Origin: Pseudomonas alcaligenes
GTDB taxonomy: Bacteria; Pseudomonadota; Gammaproteobacteria; Pseudomonadales; Pseudomonadaceae
DNA length: 64,000 nt
Reading direction: 5' to 3'
NCBI RefSeq assembly: GCF_041729615.1
Contig: NZ_CP154874.1
Coordinates: 2,671,001-2,735,000, forward strand
The notes beneath the pieces were generated by a model that was not told the origin of the DNA, did no database searches, and saw only the letters and a list, made by a program, of their open reading frames with translations. Below, piece by piece: positions 28,703 to 38,570 of this stretch (positions within the stretch are counted from its first letter, which is position 1; each line of letters starts with the position of its first letter). The translations under genes and the position numbers were made by a program.

Positions 28703-30244
28703 ATGACGCAAGCCAACAACGCCGTTTACACCGACATCAGCGCCGCCCAACTGGTCGAAGAGGCCATTCGCCGTGGCGAGGGTGAACTGGCCGCCAACGG
28801 TTCTCTGGTTGTCCGTACCGGTCATCGCACCGGCCGCTCGCCTGCCGACCGTTTCATCGTCCAGGAGCCGAGCACCGAGGCGAAGATCGCCTGGGGCAAC
28901 ATCAACCGCCCGTTCCCGGCCGACAAGTTCGATGCCCTGTGGGCCCGCGTCGAGGCGTTCAACGCCGCCCAGGACCACTTCGTTTCCCACGTTCACGTAG
29001 GTTCCGCCGCCGAGCACTACCTGCCGGTGAAGATGACCACCCAGACCGCCTGGCAGAACCTGTTCGGCCGCTGCCTGTTCATCAATCCGGAAACCTACAA
29101 CCCGGCCGCCAAGGCCGAGTGGCAGATCCTCAACGTCGCCAACTTCGAGTGCGTACCGGAGCGTGATGGCACCAACTCCGACGGCTGCGTGATCATCAAC
29201 TTCGCGCAGAAGAAGGTGCTGCTGGCCGGCATGCGCTACGCCGGTGAAATGAAGAAGGCGATGTTCTCCGTGCAGAACTTCCTGCTGCCGGAAGCCGACG
29301 TGCTGCCGATGCACTGCGCCGCCAACATCGGCGAAGAGGGCGACGTGACCCTGTTCTTCGGCCTGTCCGGCACCGGCAAGACCACCCTGTCCGCCGACCC
29401 GAGCCGCTACCTGATCGGTGACGACGAGCACGGCTGGGGCGAAGGCGTGGTGTTCAACATTGAGGGTGGCTGCTACGCCAAGTGCATCGACCTGTCCGAG
29501 AAGAACGAGCCGGTGATCTGGAAGGCCATCCAGTTCGGCGCCGTGCTGGAGAACGTGGTGCTCGACGAGAACCGCGTGCCCGACTACGCCGACGACAGCC
29601 TGACCCAGAACAGCCGCGCGGCCTACCCGCTGGAGCTGGTCGAGAAGCGTTCCGAGAAGAACCTCGGTGGCGAGCCGAATGCCGTGATCTTCCTGACCTG
29701 CGACCTGACCGGCGTACTGCCGCCGGTGTCGATCCTCAGCGAAGAGCAGGCGGCCTACCACTTCCTCTCCGGCTACACCGCGCTGGTCGGTTCCACCGAG
29801 ATGGGCAGTGGCGGCGGCATCAAGTCGACCTTCTCCACCTGTTTCGGCGCGCCGTTCTTCCCGCGTCCGGCCGGCGAGTATGCCGAGCTGCTGATCAAGC
29901 GCATCCGTGGCTTCAACTCCAAGGTCTACCTGGTCAACACCGGCTGGACCGGCGGCGGCTACGGTGTCGGCAAGCGCTTCAACATCCCGACCACCCGTGG
30001 CGTCATCGCCGCCATCCAGAGCGGCGCCCTGGTCGGTGCCGAGACCGAGCACCTGCCGATCATCAACCTGAGCGTGCCGAAGGCCGTTCCGGGTGTCGAG
30101 ACCGTTCTGCTCAACCCGCGCAATACCTGGGCCGACAAGAACGCCTACGACGAGGCCGCCAAGGGCCTGGCGCAGCAGTTCATCGACAACTTCAAGAAGT
30201 TCGATGTCTCCGACGCCATCCGCAATGCCGGTCCGCAGCTGTAA
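28703..30244 (+). CDS. pckA: Phosphoenolpyruvate carboxykinase (ATP)
   Basis: A 513-residue cytoplasmic enzyme converting oxaloacetate and ATP to phosphoenolpyruvate, the entry step of gluconeogenesis from acids. Signatures include [18 protein letters not shown], the P-loop-like kinase-1 segment [15 protein letters not shown], the metal segment [15 protein letters not shown], and [19 protein letters not shown]. The start [13 protein letters not shown] is preferred over an in-frame start 63 bases upstream that overlaps the leader hairpin. It is a single gene with its own terminator. In Pseudomonas, organic acids are preferred carbon sources, so the gene is expected to be well expressed. Confidence 0.96.
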   Translation: MTQANNAVYTDISAAQLVEEAIRRGEGELAANGSLVVRTGHRTGRSPADRFIVQEPSTEAKIAWGNINRPFPADKFDALWARVEAFNAAQDHFVSHVHVGSAAEHYLPVKMTTQTAWQNLFGRCLFINPETYNPAAKAEWQILNVANFECVPERDGTNSDGCVIINFAQKKVLLAGMRYAGEMKKAMFSVQNFLLPEADVLPMHCAANIGEEGDVTLFFGLSGTGKTTLSADPSRYLIGDDEHGWGEGVVFNIEGGCYAKCIDLSEKNEPVIWKAIQFGAVLENVVLDENRVPDYADDSLTQNSRAAYPLELVEKRSEKNLGGEPNAVIFLTCDLTGVLPPVSILSEEQAAYHFLSGYTALVGSTEMGSGGGIKSTFSTCFGAPFFPRPAGEYAELLIKRIRGFNSKVYLVNTGWTGGGYGVGKRFNIPTTRGVIAAIQSGALVGAETEHLPIINLSVPKAVPGVETVLLNPRNTWADKNAYDEAAKGLAQQFIDNFKKFDVSDAIRNAGPQL

Positions 30245-30260
30245 CCAGCCGCCGGCCAAG

Positions 30261-30289
30261 AAAAAGCCGCCCCTGGGGCGGCTTTTTTT
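30261..30289 (+). terminator. Rho-independent terminator of pckA
   Basis: An A-rich lead-in, a GC stem of eight pairs (30265-30272 with 30276-30283) with a 3-base loop, and a run of seven T residues. It is one of the clearest terminators in the window and could also act on the minus-strand gene that converges on it. Confidence 0.9.
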
Positions 30290-30309
30290 ATGCCTGTCCA
30301 ACGGGTGGC

Positions 30310-30711
30310 TCAGGCACGGGTTGCAGCGTAGGGCTCCGGCCTGGCCGGATCGGTCTCAGGCCGCTCGGGGCGGCTGGCGATATCTGCGATGTTCTGTGCC
30401 CGGTCGCTGCGCTGCGCGGCCTCGCGCAGTTCTGCCGCGCTCTCCAACACGCTCGGCGGGCTCTCGACTTGGCCTGCACTGGCCACCGCCAGGTAGGTTT
30501 CGATCTGCCGCTGCTGGGTGTTGGCGCTGTAGATCTGCGTGGCTGCGCCGCGCTTGGCGGCCTGGTCCAGTTCGCGGCCTTGCTGGCGCTCGGCGACTCG
30601 GTCGGAAGCAGCGTCGACGGCCGTGTTCACCTGTTCGGGTCTGGCCGGGCCGTACTTGTTGATGACCTGAGTCGAGAGGGGCAGGTTGCCGCTGTAACCA
30701 TTTACCTGCAT
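30310..30711 (-). CDS. Hypothetical helical protein
   Basis: A 133-residue protein that I do not recognise. No signal peptide or membrane segment is visible; composition is Gln/Ala/Glu/Arg-rich with long predicted helical stretches (ELDQAAKRGAATQIYSANTQ, RQIETYLAVA, LESAAELREAAQRSDRAQ) and a Pro/Glu-rich tail. The start MQVNGYSGNLPLSTQ is supported by GGAGA six bases upstream. The N-terminal GYSGNLPLSTQVINKY part recalls other Pseudomonas proteins of unknown function, but I cannot name a family. It converges on pckA at the point where the local gene order switches between two regions of the P. aeruginosa map. Confidence 0.65.
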   Translation of the reverse strand: MQVNGYSGNLPLSTQVINKYGPARPEQVNTAVDAASDRVAERQQGRELDQAAKRGAATQIYSANTQQRQIETYLAVASAGQVESPPSVLESAAELREAAQRSDRAQNIADIASRPERPETDPARPEPYAATRA

Positions 30712-30806
30712 CGGTGCTCTCCCTGTGATTGCCTGGCTCCACTGTAAACCCGTGCAGCCGGAGAGCATTAGAACGATTGGCAATTGGCGCCCGCCCCTCA
30801 GGGCGC

Positions 30807-31061
30807 TCAGTCGATCACCACGGCGCCCTGGATGGTCAGCTCCGGCAGGGCGGCGGGCATCGGGCAGATCTGCAGGTACTTGATGCTCTCGCGCGGGATC
30901 ATCAGCAGGTCGCCGTCCACCTCGATGCTCAGGTAGGGCGACTCCAGCTGCTTGCGCAGGGCGCGGGCGACGGCCGCCGGGTCCTCGCTCTGCTTGGGGA
31001 AGCGCAGGGCCAGGCGCTGGCCATCCTGAAAATACAGGTACAGGTGCTTGAGCGGCTTCAT
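30807..31061 (-). CDS. Small conserved-type hypothetical protein
   Basis: An 84-residue soluble protein with mixed beta/alpha character (KHLYLYFQDGQRLALRF, EVDGDLLMIPRESIKYLQI). No motif I recognise. A good AAGGAG site lies seven bases before the ATG. It is on the same strand as the flanking DUF3392 gene (33 bases upstream of this start) and so is probably co-transcribed with it. Confidence 0.7.
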   Translation of the reverse strand: MKPLKHLYLYFQDGQRLALRFPKQSEDPAAVARALRKQLESPYLSIEVDGDLLMIPRESIKYLQICPMPAALPELTIQGAVVID

Positions 31062-31094
31062 GGGGCATCTCCTTGCGGGCGCCCCGTGGGCGTC

Positions 31095-31418
31095 CTAGCT
31101 GCGGTCGGCCAGTACGCCGATCAGGAAGAAGACTAGTAGCAGCACCGGGGCCAGGGTGAAGTTGTTGAAGTAGCCCAGGCCCTGGGCCAGCCAGGGGGTG
31201 AGGAAGACGATGGCCAGGCCGTAGCCGACGGCGCAGACCAGCACGAAGATCAGCGTGCGCAGGACGAAGTTGAAGTTGCTGATGGACTTCTGCACCCAGG
31301 CGTTGATGCCCGGCCCGAACAGGACGAAGAGGGTGGCCATGATGGCCAGGGAGATGTCGTACAGGTTGCCGCGGCACCAGCGCGAGAGGGTGGCGATCAG
31401 GTCGAGCACGAGATCCAT
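31095..31418 (-). CDS. DUF3392 family membrane protein
   Basis: A 107-residue protein with three hydrophobic helices (LYDISLAIMATLFVLFGPG, FVLRTLIFVLVCAVGYGLAI, FTLAPVLLLVFFLIGVLA) matching the DUF3392 pattern that I recall from Pseudomonas and relatives. Function unknown. AAGGA precedes the ATG by six bases. It follows hemW on the same strand after an 82-base gap. Confidence 0.8.
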   Translation of the reverse strand: MDLVLDLIATLSRWCRGNLYDISLAIMATLFVLFGPGINAWVQKSISNFNFVLRTLIFVLVCAVGYGLAIVFLTPWLAQGLGYFNNFTLAPVLLLVFFLIGVLADRS

Positions 31419-31500
31419 CGGTGGTCCTTGTTGTGAGTAGCGGGCGTCGGCAGTTTACCGTCTGTCGGCAGGGCTGCCGAGAGCTGGTGCACGCTGTGGT

Positions 31501-32661
31501 TCAGGGCAGGAAGTGCTGTAGCAGGTCGTTGAGGAACAGCTGGCCCTCCCGGGTAGCGACCAGGCGCGTCGGGTCGGCCTGCAGCAGCTGGCGTGCCTCG
31601 GCCTCGCGCCGCGCCGCACCGAGGCTGGCCAGCGGCAGGCCGGTGCGCTGCTCGAACAGTGCGGCCGGGACGCCCTCGCTCAGGCGCAGCACGTTCATCA
31701 GGAACTCGAAGGGCAGTTCCCCGGCGTCCAGCAGACGCTCGCCGGCCTGGAAGGCCTTGGCCGCATCCAGATAGTCCTTGGGCAGGCGGGTCTTCCAGGT
31801 GCGGACGATGCGCCCGTCCGGGCTGCTCAGCTTGGCGTGGGCGCCGGCGCCGATGCCGAGGAAGTCGCCGAAGCTCCAGTAGTTCAGGTTGTGCCGCGCC
31901 TGGTGCCCGGCGCGGGCGTAGGCGGACACCTCGTACTGGGCGTAGCCCTCGGCGGCCAGCAGGGCCTGGCCGGCCTCCTGGATGTCCCACAGCAGGTCGT
32001 CTTCGGGCAACTGTGGCGGCTGGCTCCAGAACACCGTGTTGGGTTCCATGGTCAGCTGGTACCAGGACAGGTGCGTCGGCCCCTGGGCGATGGCGGTGCG
32101 CAGGTCGAACAGGGCGTCCTCGATGCTCTGCTCGGGCAGGCCGTGCATCAGGTCGAGGTTGAAGTTGTCGAAGCCGGCGGCGCGCGCCATATCGGCGGCG
32201 CGGATCGCCTCGTCACCGTTATGGATGCGCCCCAGGGCCTTGAGCTTGGTCTCCTGGAAGCTCTGTACGCCGATCGACAGGCGATTGATGCCCAGGCCGC
32301 GATAGTCGCGGAACTTGGCCTGCTCGAAGGTGCCCGGATTGGCTTCCAGGGTGATTTCGATGCCGGCGGCGAACGGCACGCGCTGCTGCACGCCCTGCAG
32401 CAGCCGGCCCAGGGCCTTGGCCGAGAACAGGCTGGGGGTGCCGCCACCGAAGAAGATCGAGGTCAGTTCGCGGCCATGGACGTGGCCCAGATCCTGGTCA
32501 AGGTCGGCCAGCAGGGCGTCGACGTATTCCTCTTCCGGCAGGCTGGGGCCGGCGGCGTGCGAGTTGAAGTCGCAGTAGGGGCACTTGCGCACGCACCAGG
32601 GGATGTGGATATAGAGAGCGAGGGGCGGCAGCGTGAAGCCACCGCCGGTGGTGCCGTTCAT
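31501..32661 (-). CDS. hemW: HemW, radical SAM heme chaperone-type protein
   Basis: A 386-residue protein with the radical SAM CxxxCxxC cluster motif followed by Phe ([13 protein letters not shown]) and the SAM-binding FFGGGTPSL segment. Length and the absence of the longer HemN N-terminus place it with HemW, a heme-binding relative of HemN thought to deliver heme, rather than with the coproporphyrinogen oxidase itself. It starts with ATG overlapping the stop of rdgB (ATGA). It is last in the metX-metW-DUF4426-rdgB-hemW group. Older annotations call it oxygen-independent coproporphyrinogen oxidase. Confidence 0.9.
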   Translation of the reverse strand: MNGTTGGGFTLPPLALYIHIPWCVRKCPYCDFNSHAAGPSLPEEEYVDALLADLDQDLGHVHGRELTSIFFGGGTPSLFSAKALGRLLQGVQQRVPFAAGIEITLEANPGTFEQAKFRDYRGLGINRLSIGVQSFQETKLKALGRIHNGDEAIRAADMARAAGFDNFNLDLMHGLPEQSIEDALFDLRTAIAQGPTHLSWYQLTMEPNTVFWSQPPQLPEDDLLWDIQEAGQALLAAEGYAQYEVSAYARAGHQARHNLNYWSFGDFLGIGAGAHAKLSSPDGRIVRTWKTRLPKDYLDAAKAFQAGERLLDAGELPFEFLMNVLRLSEGVPAALFEQRTGLPLASLGAARREAEARQLLQADPTRLVATREGQLFLNDLLQHFLP

Positions 32662-33254
32662 TGCAGGCCCAGGCGCTGCTTGAGCAGGGCCATGGCGCGG
32701 GCGCGGTGGCTGATGCGGTTCTTTTCGTCGCTGGCCAGTTCGGCGCTGGAGCACTGGCGCTCCGGCACCCAGAACAGCGGGTCGTAACCGAAGCCCTCGG
32801 CGCCACGGGCCTCGTGCAGGATGCTGCCGTGCCACAGGCCCTCGCAGAGGATCGGCAGCGGGTCGTCGGCGTGCCGCACCAGGGCCAGGGCGCAGACGAA
32901 CTGGGCGCCGCGCTCGGCGTCCGGTACGCCCTTCAAGGCCTCCAGCAGCTTGGCGTTGTTGGCGGCGTCACCTTTACCGTCGGCGTAGCGCGCCGAGTAG
33001 ATGCCCGGGGCGCCGCCGAGGAAGTCCACCGCCAGGCCGGAGTCGTCGGCCAACGCCGGCAGGCCGGACACGCGGGCGGCGTTGCGCGCCTTGAGGATGG
33101 CGTTCTCGACGAAGGAAAGGCCGGTTTCCTCCGGCTCGACGCTGGAGAACTCGCCGATCGAGCGCACGCGCACGTGCGCGCCGAGCATGGCCTGGAGTTC
33201 CTTGAGCTTGCCGGCGTTGTGGCTGGCGAGTACGAGTTCTGTGAACGGCATCAT
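32658..33254 (-). CDS. rdgB: XTP/dITP pyrophosphatase (Ham1 family)
   Basis: A 198-residue house-cleaning nucleotidase that hydrolyses dITP, XTP and related purine triphosphates so they do not enter DNA. The signature [16 protein letters not shown] opens the protein and the acidic metal site appears as [16 protein letters not shown] and [13 protein letters not shown]. The first of two adjacent ATGs is chosen because it overlaps the stop of the upstream DUF4426 gene as ATGA. The stop in turn overlaps hemW as ATGA, so three genes are tightly coupled. Confidence 0.95.
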   Translation of the reverse strand: MMPFTELVLASHNAGKLKELQAMLGAHVRVRSIGEFSSVEPEETGLSFVENAILKARNAARVSGLPALADDSGLAVDFLGGAPGIYSARYADGKGDAANNAKLLEALKGVPDAERGAQFVCALALVRHADDPLPILCEGLWHGSILHEARGAEGFGYDPLFWVPERQCSSAELASDEKNRISHRARAMALLKQRLGLQ

Positions 33255-33670
33255 TCGTCCGGGAAGACTTCCTGATTGAAGGTAAGGGTGTGCGGGGCTG
33301 CGTCGCCGATCTGCACGTTGATGCTGAAGGTCAGCATCTCGCGCTGGCGCAGCGGGAATTCGGCCATGTAGTACACGGCGCCGCTCTCCAGGACCTGCTT
33401 GAACTGCAGTTCGCTGGTCTGCCCCAGCAGGTTCTTCACACTGCCGCTGACCTTGGCCGGCTGGCCCTGGCCGCCCCTGAGCGCGGCGATGTTGAGCACG
33501 CCGACCGTCTTGCTGCGGGTCAGGCCGACGGCGGCGGCCACGTCCGGCTGCAGGAAACTGGAGTTGAACACGCTGTAGTGCACGTCCAGTTCACCGAAGG
33601 TCTGTTTGCGTTCGGCGACGGCGGGCAGGGCGAGCAGCAGGCAGAAGACAAGAGATACGAAGCGGCGCAT
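33251..33670 (-). CDS. DUF4426 family periplasmic protein
   Basis: A 139-residue exported protein with a clear signal peptide ([19 protein letters not shown]) and a beta-rich mature part ([46 protein letters not shown]) typical of DUF4426. The function is unknown. Its position between metW and rdgB is conserved in Pseudomonas as I remember it. ATGA overlap with rdgB suggests translational coupling. Confidence 0.85.
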   Translation of the reverse strand: MRRFVSLVFCLLLALPAVAERKQTFGELDVHYSVFNSSFLQPDVAAAVGLTRSKTVGVLNIAALRGGQGQPAKVSGSVKNLLGQTSELQFKQVLESGAVYYMAEFPLRQREMLTFSINVQIGDAAPHTLTFNQEVFPDE

Positions 33671-33685
33671 GGCGGATCCTCCGGG

Positions 33686-34306
33686 TTAGACGGCGACGCG
33701 GTGACCGGTCAGGCCGGAGCCGCTGACGCGATAGATGCCGATCTCACCCAACAGATTAGGCCAGAGTCGGCTGCCCAGGTTGTGCCGATGGGCGTGGTCT
33801 ACCGCCAGGCGCTCCTCGACCCGCGCGCCGAGCTCGTGGCACAGGCGCTCGAAGTCCTCGAAGGTGCAGAAGTGGATGTTCGGCGTGTTGTACCAGGTGT
33901 AGGGCAGGAACTCGGAGACCGGCATGCGGCCCTTGGTGGTCAGGTACCAGCGGCAGCGCCAGTGGCCGAAGTTGGGGAAGGTGATGATGCAGGTCTTGCC
34001 GACCCGCAGCATCTCCGCCAGGACCTTGTCCGGGTACTTCAGGGCCTGCAGCGACTGGGTCATCACCACCACGTCGAAGCTGTTGTCGGCGAAGTTGCCC
34101 AGGCCCTCGTCGAGGTTCTGCTCGATCACGTTGACGCCACGCTCGATGCAGGTGGCGATCTTCTCCGCATCGATCTCCAGGCCGTAGCCGCCGACCTGCT
34201 TGTGGTCGCGCAGGTGGGCCAGCAGCGCGCCGTCGCCGCAGCCGAGGTCGAGTACCCGGCTGCCCGGGGCGATCCAGTCCTGGATGATTTCCAGATCCGC
34301 GCGCAT
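33686..34306 (-). CDS. metW: MetW methionine biosynthesis protein
   Basis: A 206-residue class I methyltransferase-fold protein with the SAM-binding motif VLDLGCGDGALLAHL. MetW works with MetX in homoserine acylation in Pseudomonas, although its own chemistry is unclear. Its ATG is two bases after the metX stop, supporting co-transcription. Conserved segments include FDVVVMTQSLQALKYPD and TFPNFGHWRCRWYL. Confidence 0.93.
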   Translation of the reverse strand: MRADLEIIQDWIAPGSRVLDLGCGDGALLAHLRDHKQVGGYGLEIDAEKIATCIERGVNVIEQNLDEGLGNFADNSFDVVVMTQSLQALKYPDKVLAEMLRVGKTCIITFPNFGHWRCRWYLTTKGRMPVSEFLPYTWYNTPNIHFCTFEDFERLCHELGARVEERLAVDHAHRHNLGSRLWPNLLGEIGIYRVSGSGLTGHRVAV

Positions 34307-34308
34307 GG

Positions 34309-35448
34309 TTACACCTCGATCCGTTTCATGTAGGCGCCGAAGGCCTGCAGGTAGCGCGGGATCGGCATGAGGAAGGCGTCGTGGCCCTGCGGCGCGTCGA
34401 TCTCCAGGTAACAGACGTTCTTCTTCGCCGCCAGCAGGGCGTCGACGATCTCCCGCGAGCGCGCCGGCGAGAAGCGCCAGTCGGTGGTGAAGGACATCAG
34501 GCAGAAGTCGGCCTTGGCCGTGGCAAGCGTCTTGGCCAGGTCGCCATCGTGGGCGGCGGCCGGGTCGAAGTAGTCGAGCGCCTTGGTCATCAGCAGGTAG
34601 GTGTTGGCGTCGAAGCGCCCGGAGAACTCCTCGCCCTGGTAGCGCAGGTAGCTCTCGACCTGGAACTCGACGCTGTGGAAGTCGTAGTTGAGCTTGTCGG
34701 TCTTCAGCTCGCGGCCGAATTTCTCGCCCATGGCGTCGTCCGACAGGTAGGTGATGTGGCCGACCATGCGTGCCAGCATCAGGCCGCGCTTGGGGATCAC
34801 GCCCTGTTCCTGGAAGTGCCCGCCGTGGAACTCCGGGTCGGTGAGGATGGCCTGGCGCGCCACCTCGTTGAAGGCGATGTTCTGTGCCGACAGCTTGGGC
34901 GCCGAGGCGATGCACAGGCAGTGACGCACGCGCTCGGGGTAGCTGATGGTCCACTGCAGGGCCTGCATGCCGCCGAGGCTGCCGCCGACCACCGCGGCCC
35001 ACTGGGCGATGCCTAGCCGGTCGGCCAGGCGTGCCTGGCTGTGTACCCAGTCCTCCACCGTCATCACCGGGAAGTCGGCGCCGTAAGGTTTGCCGGTCGC
35101 AGGATTGAGGCTGGAGGGGCCGGTGGAGCCGTTGCAGCCGCCGAGGTTGTTGAGGCTGACGACGAAGAACTTGTCGGTGTCGATCGGCTTGCCGGGGCCG
35201 ATGCAGCTGTCCCACCAGCCGGGCTTGCGTTCTTCCGCGCTGTGGAAGCCGGCGGCGTGGTGGTGCCCGGACAGCGCGTGGCAGATCAGCACGGCGTTGC
35301 TGGCGCTGGCGTTGAGCGTGCCGTAGGTCTCGTAGACCAGCTGGTAGTCGGCCAGGCTGCGGCCACAGACCAGCGCCAGCGCTTCGCTGAAGCGGGCGGT
35401 CTGGGGGGTGACCAGGCCTACGGAGTCGGCGGGGAAAACAGTCGGCAT
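34309..35448 (-). CDS. metX: Homoserine O-acyltransferase
   Basis: A 379-residue alpha/beta-hydrolase-fold enzyme that acylates homoserine at the start of methionine synthesis; Pseudomonas MetX is reported to use succinyl-CoA. The nucleophile elbow is [14 protein letters not shown], with the [16 protein letters not shown] segment ([14 protein letters not shown]) and a late [10 protein letters not shown] that supplies the catalytic His. The start [13 protein letters not shown] matches Pseudomonas MetX and gives the usual length; an upstream in-frame start would add 20 residues. It heads the metX-metW unit. Confidence 0.94.
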   Translation of the reverse strand: MPTVFPADSVGLVTPQTARFSEALALVCGRSLADYQLVYETYGTLNASASNAVLICHALSGHHHAAGFHSAEERKPGWWDSCIGPGKPIDTDKFFVVSLNNLGGCNGSTGPSSLNPATGKPYGADFPVMTVEDWVHSQARLADRLGIAQWAAVVGGSLGGMQALQWTISYPERVRHCLCIASAPKLSAQNIAFNEVARQAILTDPEFHGGHFQEQGVIPKRGLMLARMVGHITYLSDDAMGEKFGRELKTDKLNYDFHSVEFQVESYLRYQGEEFSGRFDANTYLLMTKALDYFDPAAAHDGDLAKTLATAKADFCLMSFTTDWRFSPARSREIVDALLAAKKNVCYLEIDAPQGHDAFLMPIPRYLQAFGAYMKRIEV

Positions 35449-35528
35449 CGACCCTGCTCTCGATCCAGGAAAGTGCAGCAGTCTAAAGACCACGGCCCCC
35501 GGCAGCAAGCGCGGGGGGCGTGGTCAAA

Positions 35529-35554
35529 GGCCTGAATCCAGAGGCTTTCAGGCC
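35529..35554 (-). terminator. Possible terminator of the dynamin-like gene
   Basis: GGCCTGAA at 35529-35536 pairs with TTCAGGCC at 35547-35554 with a 10-base loop; the stem includes the stop codon, and the minus strand continues with TTTGA. The T run is short. A GC-rich imperfect palindrome lies next to it (about 35487-35524). Confidence 0.45.
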
Positions 35555-37536
35555 GGGTCGGCGGCACCCTGGGCGCGCGCTGCGACAGGCAGATTGACCA
35601 CCTTGCCCTGGCGCTGGATCGGCGCCGGGCGGCGCAGCACGCGGAGCATCTCGCCGGCCTGGGCCAGTTGGGTCTCCAGCAGGGTCACGTAGCCCGCCAG
35701 CTGCTGGCCGCGCTGGCGCGCCTGCTGGGTCTCCTGGGCCAGGGCCTTGAGGCGCAGCATGTGGGTTTCCAGCATCTGCTTGTGTTCCAGGGTGTGCTGC
35801 ATCAGCGGCATCAGGGCATCGCCCGCCCACTGCTCGGCTTCGCCGCGCAGGCGCTGGTGCAGGCCGATGACTTCCTGCACCAGGGTGGCGAAGAAGCGCT
35901 TGGTCAGGCTGCGCTGCTCGGTGAGCAGGGTCTTCAGGTGCAGGCGGAACTGGTCGGCCTTGGCGCGCAGCTGGGCCAGCTCGCGCAGGTAGCGCTGGCT
36001 GTTGAACTGCGGCGCGTCGACGCCGTGCAGCGGGTTTTCCTCGTTGTGCCGGCGGTACACGGCGGCGACCATCTTGTTGGCCATCTCGGCCTCGTGGGCC
36101 AGGTTGCCGAGGTCGTGCTCCACCGCGCGGAAGAACTGCACGATGGCCTGGTTGATGCCGAGAGTGGTCCAGCTGCCGGTCAGGCCCTGACGCACCTGGG
36201 CCAGGTGCTCCTCCAGGCGCTCCGGGCGCACCGCGTTGCGCAGCAGGTCGCCCTGGCGCTTGAGCAGGCGCTGGTTGGTCTTCAGGCCAAGCAGGCGCTT
36301 GTGGTGCAGGCTGTGGTCATCCTTGGTCTTGGCGGTCAGCTCGAACAGCAGCTGGCCGTTGTCGTGCTGATGGGCGTTGAGCAGTGCCTGCTGCTCGCGC
36401 ACCTTGTCCAGGCGCAGGCTGAGCACATGCTGGCTGTTGTTGAGCAGGGCCAGCACCTGGTTGACCACACGCTCCTCGAGCAGGCGTTCCTTCTGCGCGA
36501 CGATGCGCTCGCACAGCAGCTGCTCGAGGTCGGCCAGCTGGCTGCGGGCGAGCAGCGCCTCGTCGTTGCGCACCTTGGCGATCAGCGCCTGCTTGGCCGA
36601 CAGCGGCAGCACGCTGGCTGCGGGGATGCCGAGCTGCTTGGCGGTAGTGTTCTGCACCAGGCCGATGGCCTTGCCGACGAACTCCTCGCCGGCCAGGTCG
36701 TCCCACAGCACGTCGATCTTGTTCAGCACGGCGAACAGGCTGGCCTGGGTGTCCTCGTCGAGCTGGCGGATATGTTCCTTCCAGATCGCCATGTCGCTGG
36801 CGGTGACGCCGGTGTCGGCGGCCAGCAGGAAGATGATCGCCTGGGCGCTGGGCAGCATCGACAGGGTCAGCTCCGGCTCGCTGCCGAGGGCGTTGAGGCC
36901 GGGGGTGTCGAGAATGCGCAGGCCCTGGCGTAGCAGCGGATGATCGAAGTTGACCATGGCGTGGCGCCAGGCCGGCACCAGTACCTGGCCGGGCTTGCCG
37001 GCCGGCTCCAGCATCTCCGGCAGGAAGCCGAGCTGGATCGCCTGTTCCACGGCCATCGGCTTGGTCTTGGCCACCTGGGCGAAGGCTTGCGCCATGTTGT
37101 CCGGGTCGCTGGCGTCGAGGGGGATGTTCACCCAGTGGCGGGGGATGCGCTTGAACTGCGCCACGCTGGCGTCGGTCATGCGCGTCTCGATCGGCAGCAA
37201 GCGGATGTAGGAGCGCTCCGAGCGTGGATCGAAGAACAGCTCGGTGGGGCACATGGTGGTGCGCCCGGCGTGCGACGGCAACATGCGCTGGCCGTATTCG
37301 GAGAAGAACAGGGCGTTGATCAGCTCGGTCTTGCCGCGCGAGAACTCGCCGACGAAGGCCAGGGTGATGTGGTCGGTGCGCAGCAGCTTGAGGGCGCGTT
37401 CCAGGCGCGCGTCCATGGCGTCCGAGCCGAGGCGGTTGTGCGCCAGCCAGCTGCGATAGCGGGTGATCTCGCGCATCAGCTCGCGCTTCCAGGCGACGTA
37501 GGCATCCACCTGCTGGCTGAGACGTTCCATGCTCAT
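35548..37536 (-). CDS. Dynamin-like large GTPase
   Basis: A 662-residue protein with a bacterial dynamin-type GTPase domain: P-loop AFVGEFSRGKTELINAL, switch Thr region HAGRTTMCPTELFFD, DTPGLNALGSEPE as G3, and LNKIDVLWDD as G4. The remaining ~400 residues are predicted long helices with coiled-coil character (LRLDKVREQQALLNAHQHDN, ELAQLRAKADQFRLHLKTLL). No obvious transmembrane paddle was seen. Such GTPases remodel or protect membranes in some bacteria, but roles in Pseudomonas are unproven. The start MSMERLSQQVDAYV follows AGGAG seven bases upstream. It is a single gene between metX and the yggS group, an unusual insertion relative to the P. aeruginosa order I remember. Confidence 0.85.
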   Translation of the reverse strand: MSMERLSQQVDAYVAWKRELMREITRYRSWLAHNRLGSDAMDARLERALKLLRTDHITLAFVGEFSRGKTELINALFFSEYGQRMLPSHAGRTTMCPTELFFDPRSERSYIRLLPIETRMTDASVAQFKRIPRHWVNIPLDASDPDNMAQAFAQVAKTKPMAVEQAIQLGFLPEMLEPAGKPGQVLVPAWRHAMVNFDHPLLRQGLRILDTPGLNALGSEPELTLSMLPSAQAIIFLLAADTGVTASDMAIWKEHIRQLDEDTQASLFAVLNKIDVLWDDLAGEEFVGKAIGLVQNTTAKQLGIPAASVLPLSAKQALIAKVRNDEALLARSQLADLEQLLCERIVAQKERLLEERVVNQVLALLNNSQHVLSLRLDKVREQQALLNAHQHDNGQLLFELTAKTKDDHSLHHKRLLGLKTNQRLLKRQGDLLRNAVRPERLEEHLAQVRQGLTGSWTTLGINQAIVQFFRAVEHDLGNLAHEAEMANKMVAAVYRRHNEENPLHGVDAPQFNSQRYLRELAQLRAKADQFRLHLKTLLTEQRSLTKRFFATLVQEVIGLHQRLRGEAEQWAGDALMPLMQHTLEHKQMLETHMLRLKALAQETQQARQRGQQLAGYVTLLETQLAQAGEMLRVLRRPAPIQRQGKVVNLPVAARAQGAADPA

Positions 37537-37677
37537 CCTGGCACTCCTGCTTCGACGGTCGGTTGGCGGCGCGCAACGGCGGAAGAATGCCCGCGGCTTT
37601 GCCGGAGATGGCTGCATTATGCGGGGGGCGGGGCCGGCGTCAATCGGCGTGCTTCACAACTTCGGCCGGAAGGTTGC

Positions 37678-37974
37678 TCAAGGTGACCGGGCGGTCAGTC
37701 CGGGCAGCGGAGGCAGCTGGCGCGGCATGCGGATGCGCACGCGCTTCTGCCGGTTCAGCTCGCCGCTCTCCAGGCTGACCTGGCTCTTGGCCACGCCGAA
37801 GGCGGCGGCCAGAAAGGCCAGCAGCTGGGCATTGGCCTTGCCCTCCACCGGCGGTGCGGTGAGGCGGATCTTCAGGCGCTCGCCGTGCAGCCCGGCGAAT
37901 TCGTCCTTGCTCGCCTGGGGTTGCAGGTGGCAGTCGAGCAGCAGGTCGTCGCCGTCCCAGCGGTACCAGCTCAC
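37678..37974 (-). CDS. yggU: DUF167/YggU family protein
   Basis: A 98-residue small alpha/beta protein of unknown function (LLLDCHLQPQASKDEFAGLH, IRLTAPPVEGKANAQLLAFL, VSLESGELNRQKRVRI). The start is GTG, overlapping the stop of yggT as GTGA; no ATG is available near the family start. It is the last gene of yggS-proC-yggT-yggU. Confidence 0.88.
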   Translation of the reverse strand: MSWYRWDGDDLLLDCHLQPQASKDEFAGLHGERLKIRLTAPPVEGKANAQLLAFLAAAFGVAKSQVSLESGELNRQKRVRIRMPRQLPPLPGLTARSP

Positions 37975-38561
37975 ATCAGCAGGCCGAGCACCGCCGGCAT
38001 GCTGGTCATGGCCGCCAGGTTCTTCACCACCAGCATGTCGATCAGGTTGATCGCGATGAAGGCGAAGATCGGCGAGATGTCCAGGCCGCCGAGGTTGGGC
38101 AGCAGCTTGCGGAAGGGCGCCAGCAGCGGCTCGCAGAGCTGGTTGACCAGCTGCGCGCCGGGGTTGTAGCTGCCCGGGGCGACCCAGGAGAGGATCACGC
38201 TGATGATCAGGGCGAAGAAGAAGATCTTGAGGAACAGCGAGGTCACCCCGATCAGCGACCAGACCAGCAGCTGCAGCGGGTTGCCGGTGGTGCCGTAGGC
38301 CAGCAGCATGGTCAGGCCCATCATCACCAGCTGCACCAGTATGGCCAGTACCAGCGAGGCCAGATCGACCCCGCCGAAGCCGGGGATGATCCGGCGCAGC
38401 GGCCTGAGCAGGGGCTGGGTGGCCTTCACGGTGAACTGGCTGAGCGGGTTGTAGAAGTCGGCGCGCACCAGCTGCAGGACGAAGCGCAGCAGCACGATCA
38501 GCAGGTACAGGCTGCCGAGGGTCTGCAGGATGTAGATGGCGGCGGTATCCAGTCCGTTCAT
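37971..38561 (-). CDS. yggT: YggT family membrane protein
   Basis: A 196-residue integral membrane protein made of two YGGT repeats, each with paired helices and an NPLSQF / NPGAQL-type Asn-Pro motif (RADFYNPLSQFTVKATQPLL and GSYNPGAQLVNQLCEPLL). The family has been linked to cell division and osmotic stress in other bacteria, but the mechanism is unknown. It is nine bases downstream of proC and overlaps yggU. Confidence 0.9.
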   Translation of the reverse strand: MNGLDTAAIYILQTLGSLYLLIVLLRFVLQLVRADFYNPLSQFTVKATQPLLRPLRRIIPGFGGVDLASLVLAILVQLVMMGLTMLLAYGTTGNPLQLLVWSLIGVTSLFLKIFFFALIISVILSWVAPGSYNPGAQLVNQLCEPLLAPFRKLLPNLGGLDISPIFAFIAINLIDMLVVKNLAAMTSMPAVLGLLM

Positions 38562-38570
38562 GGGGATTCC

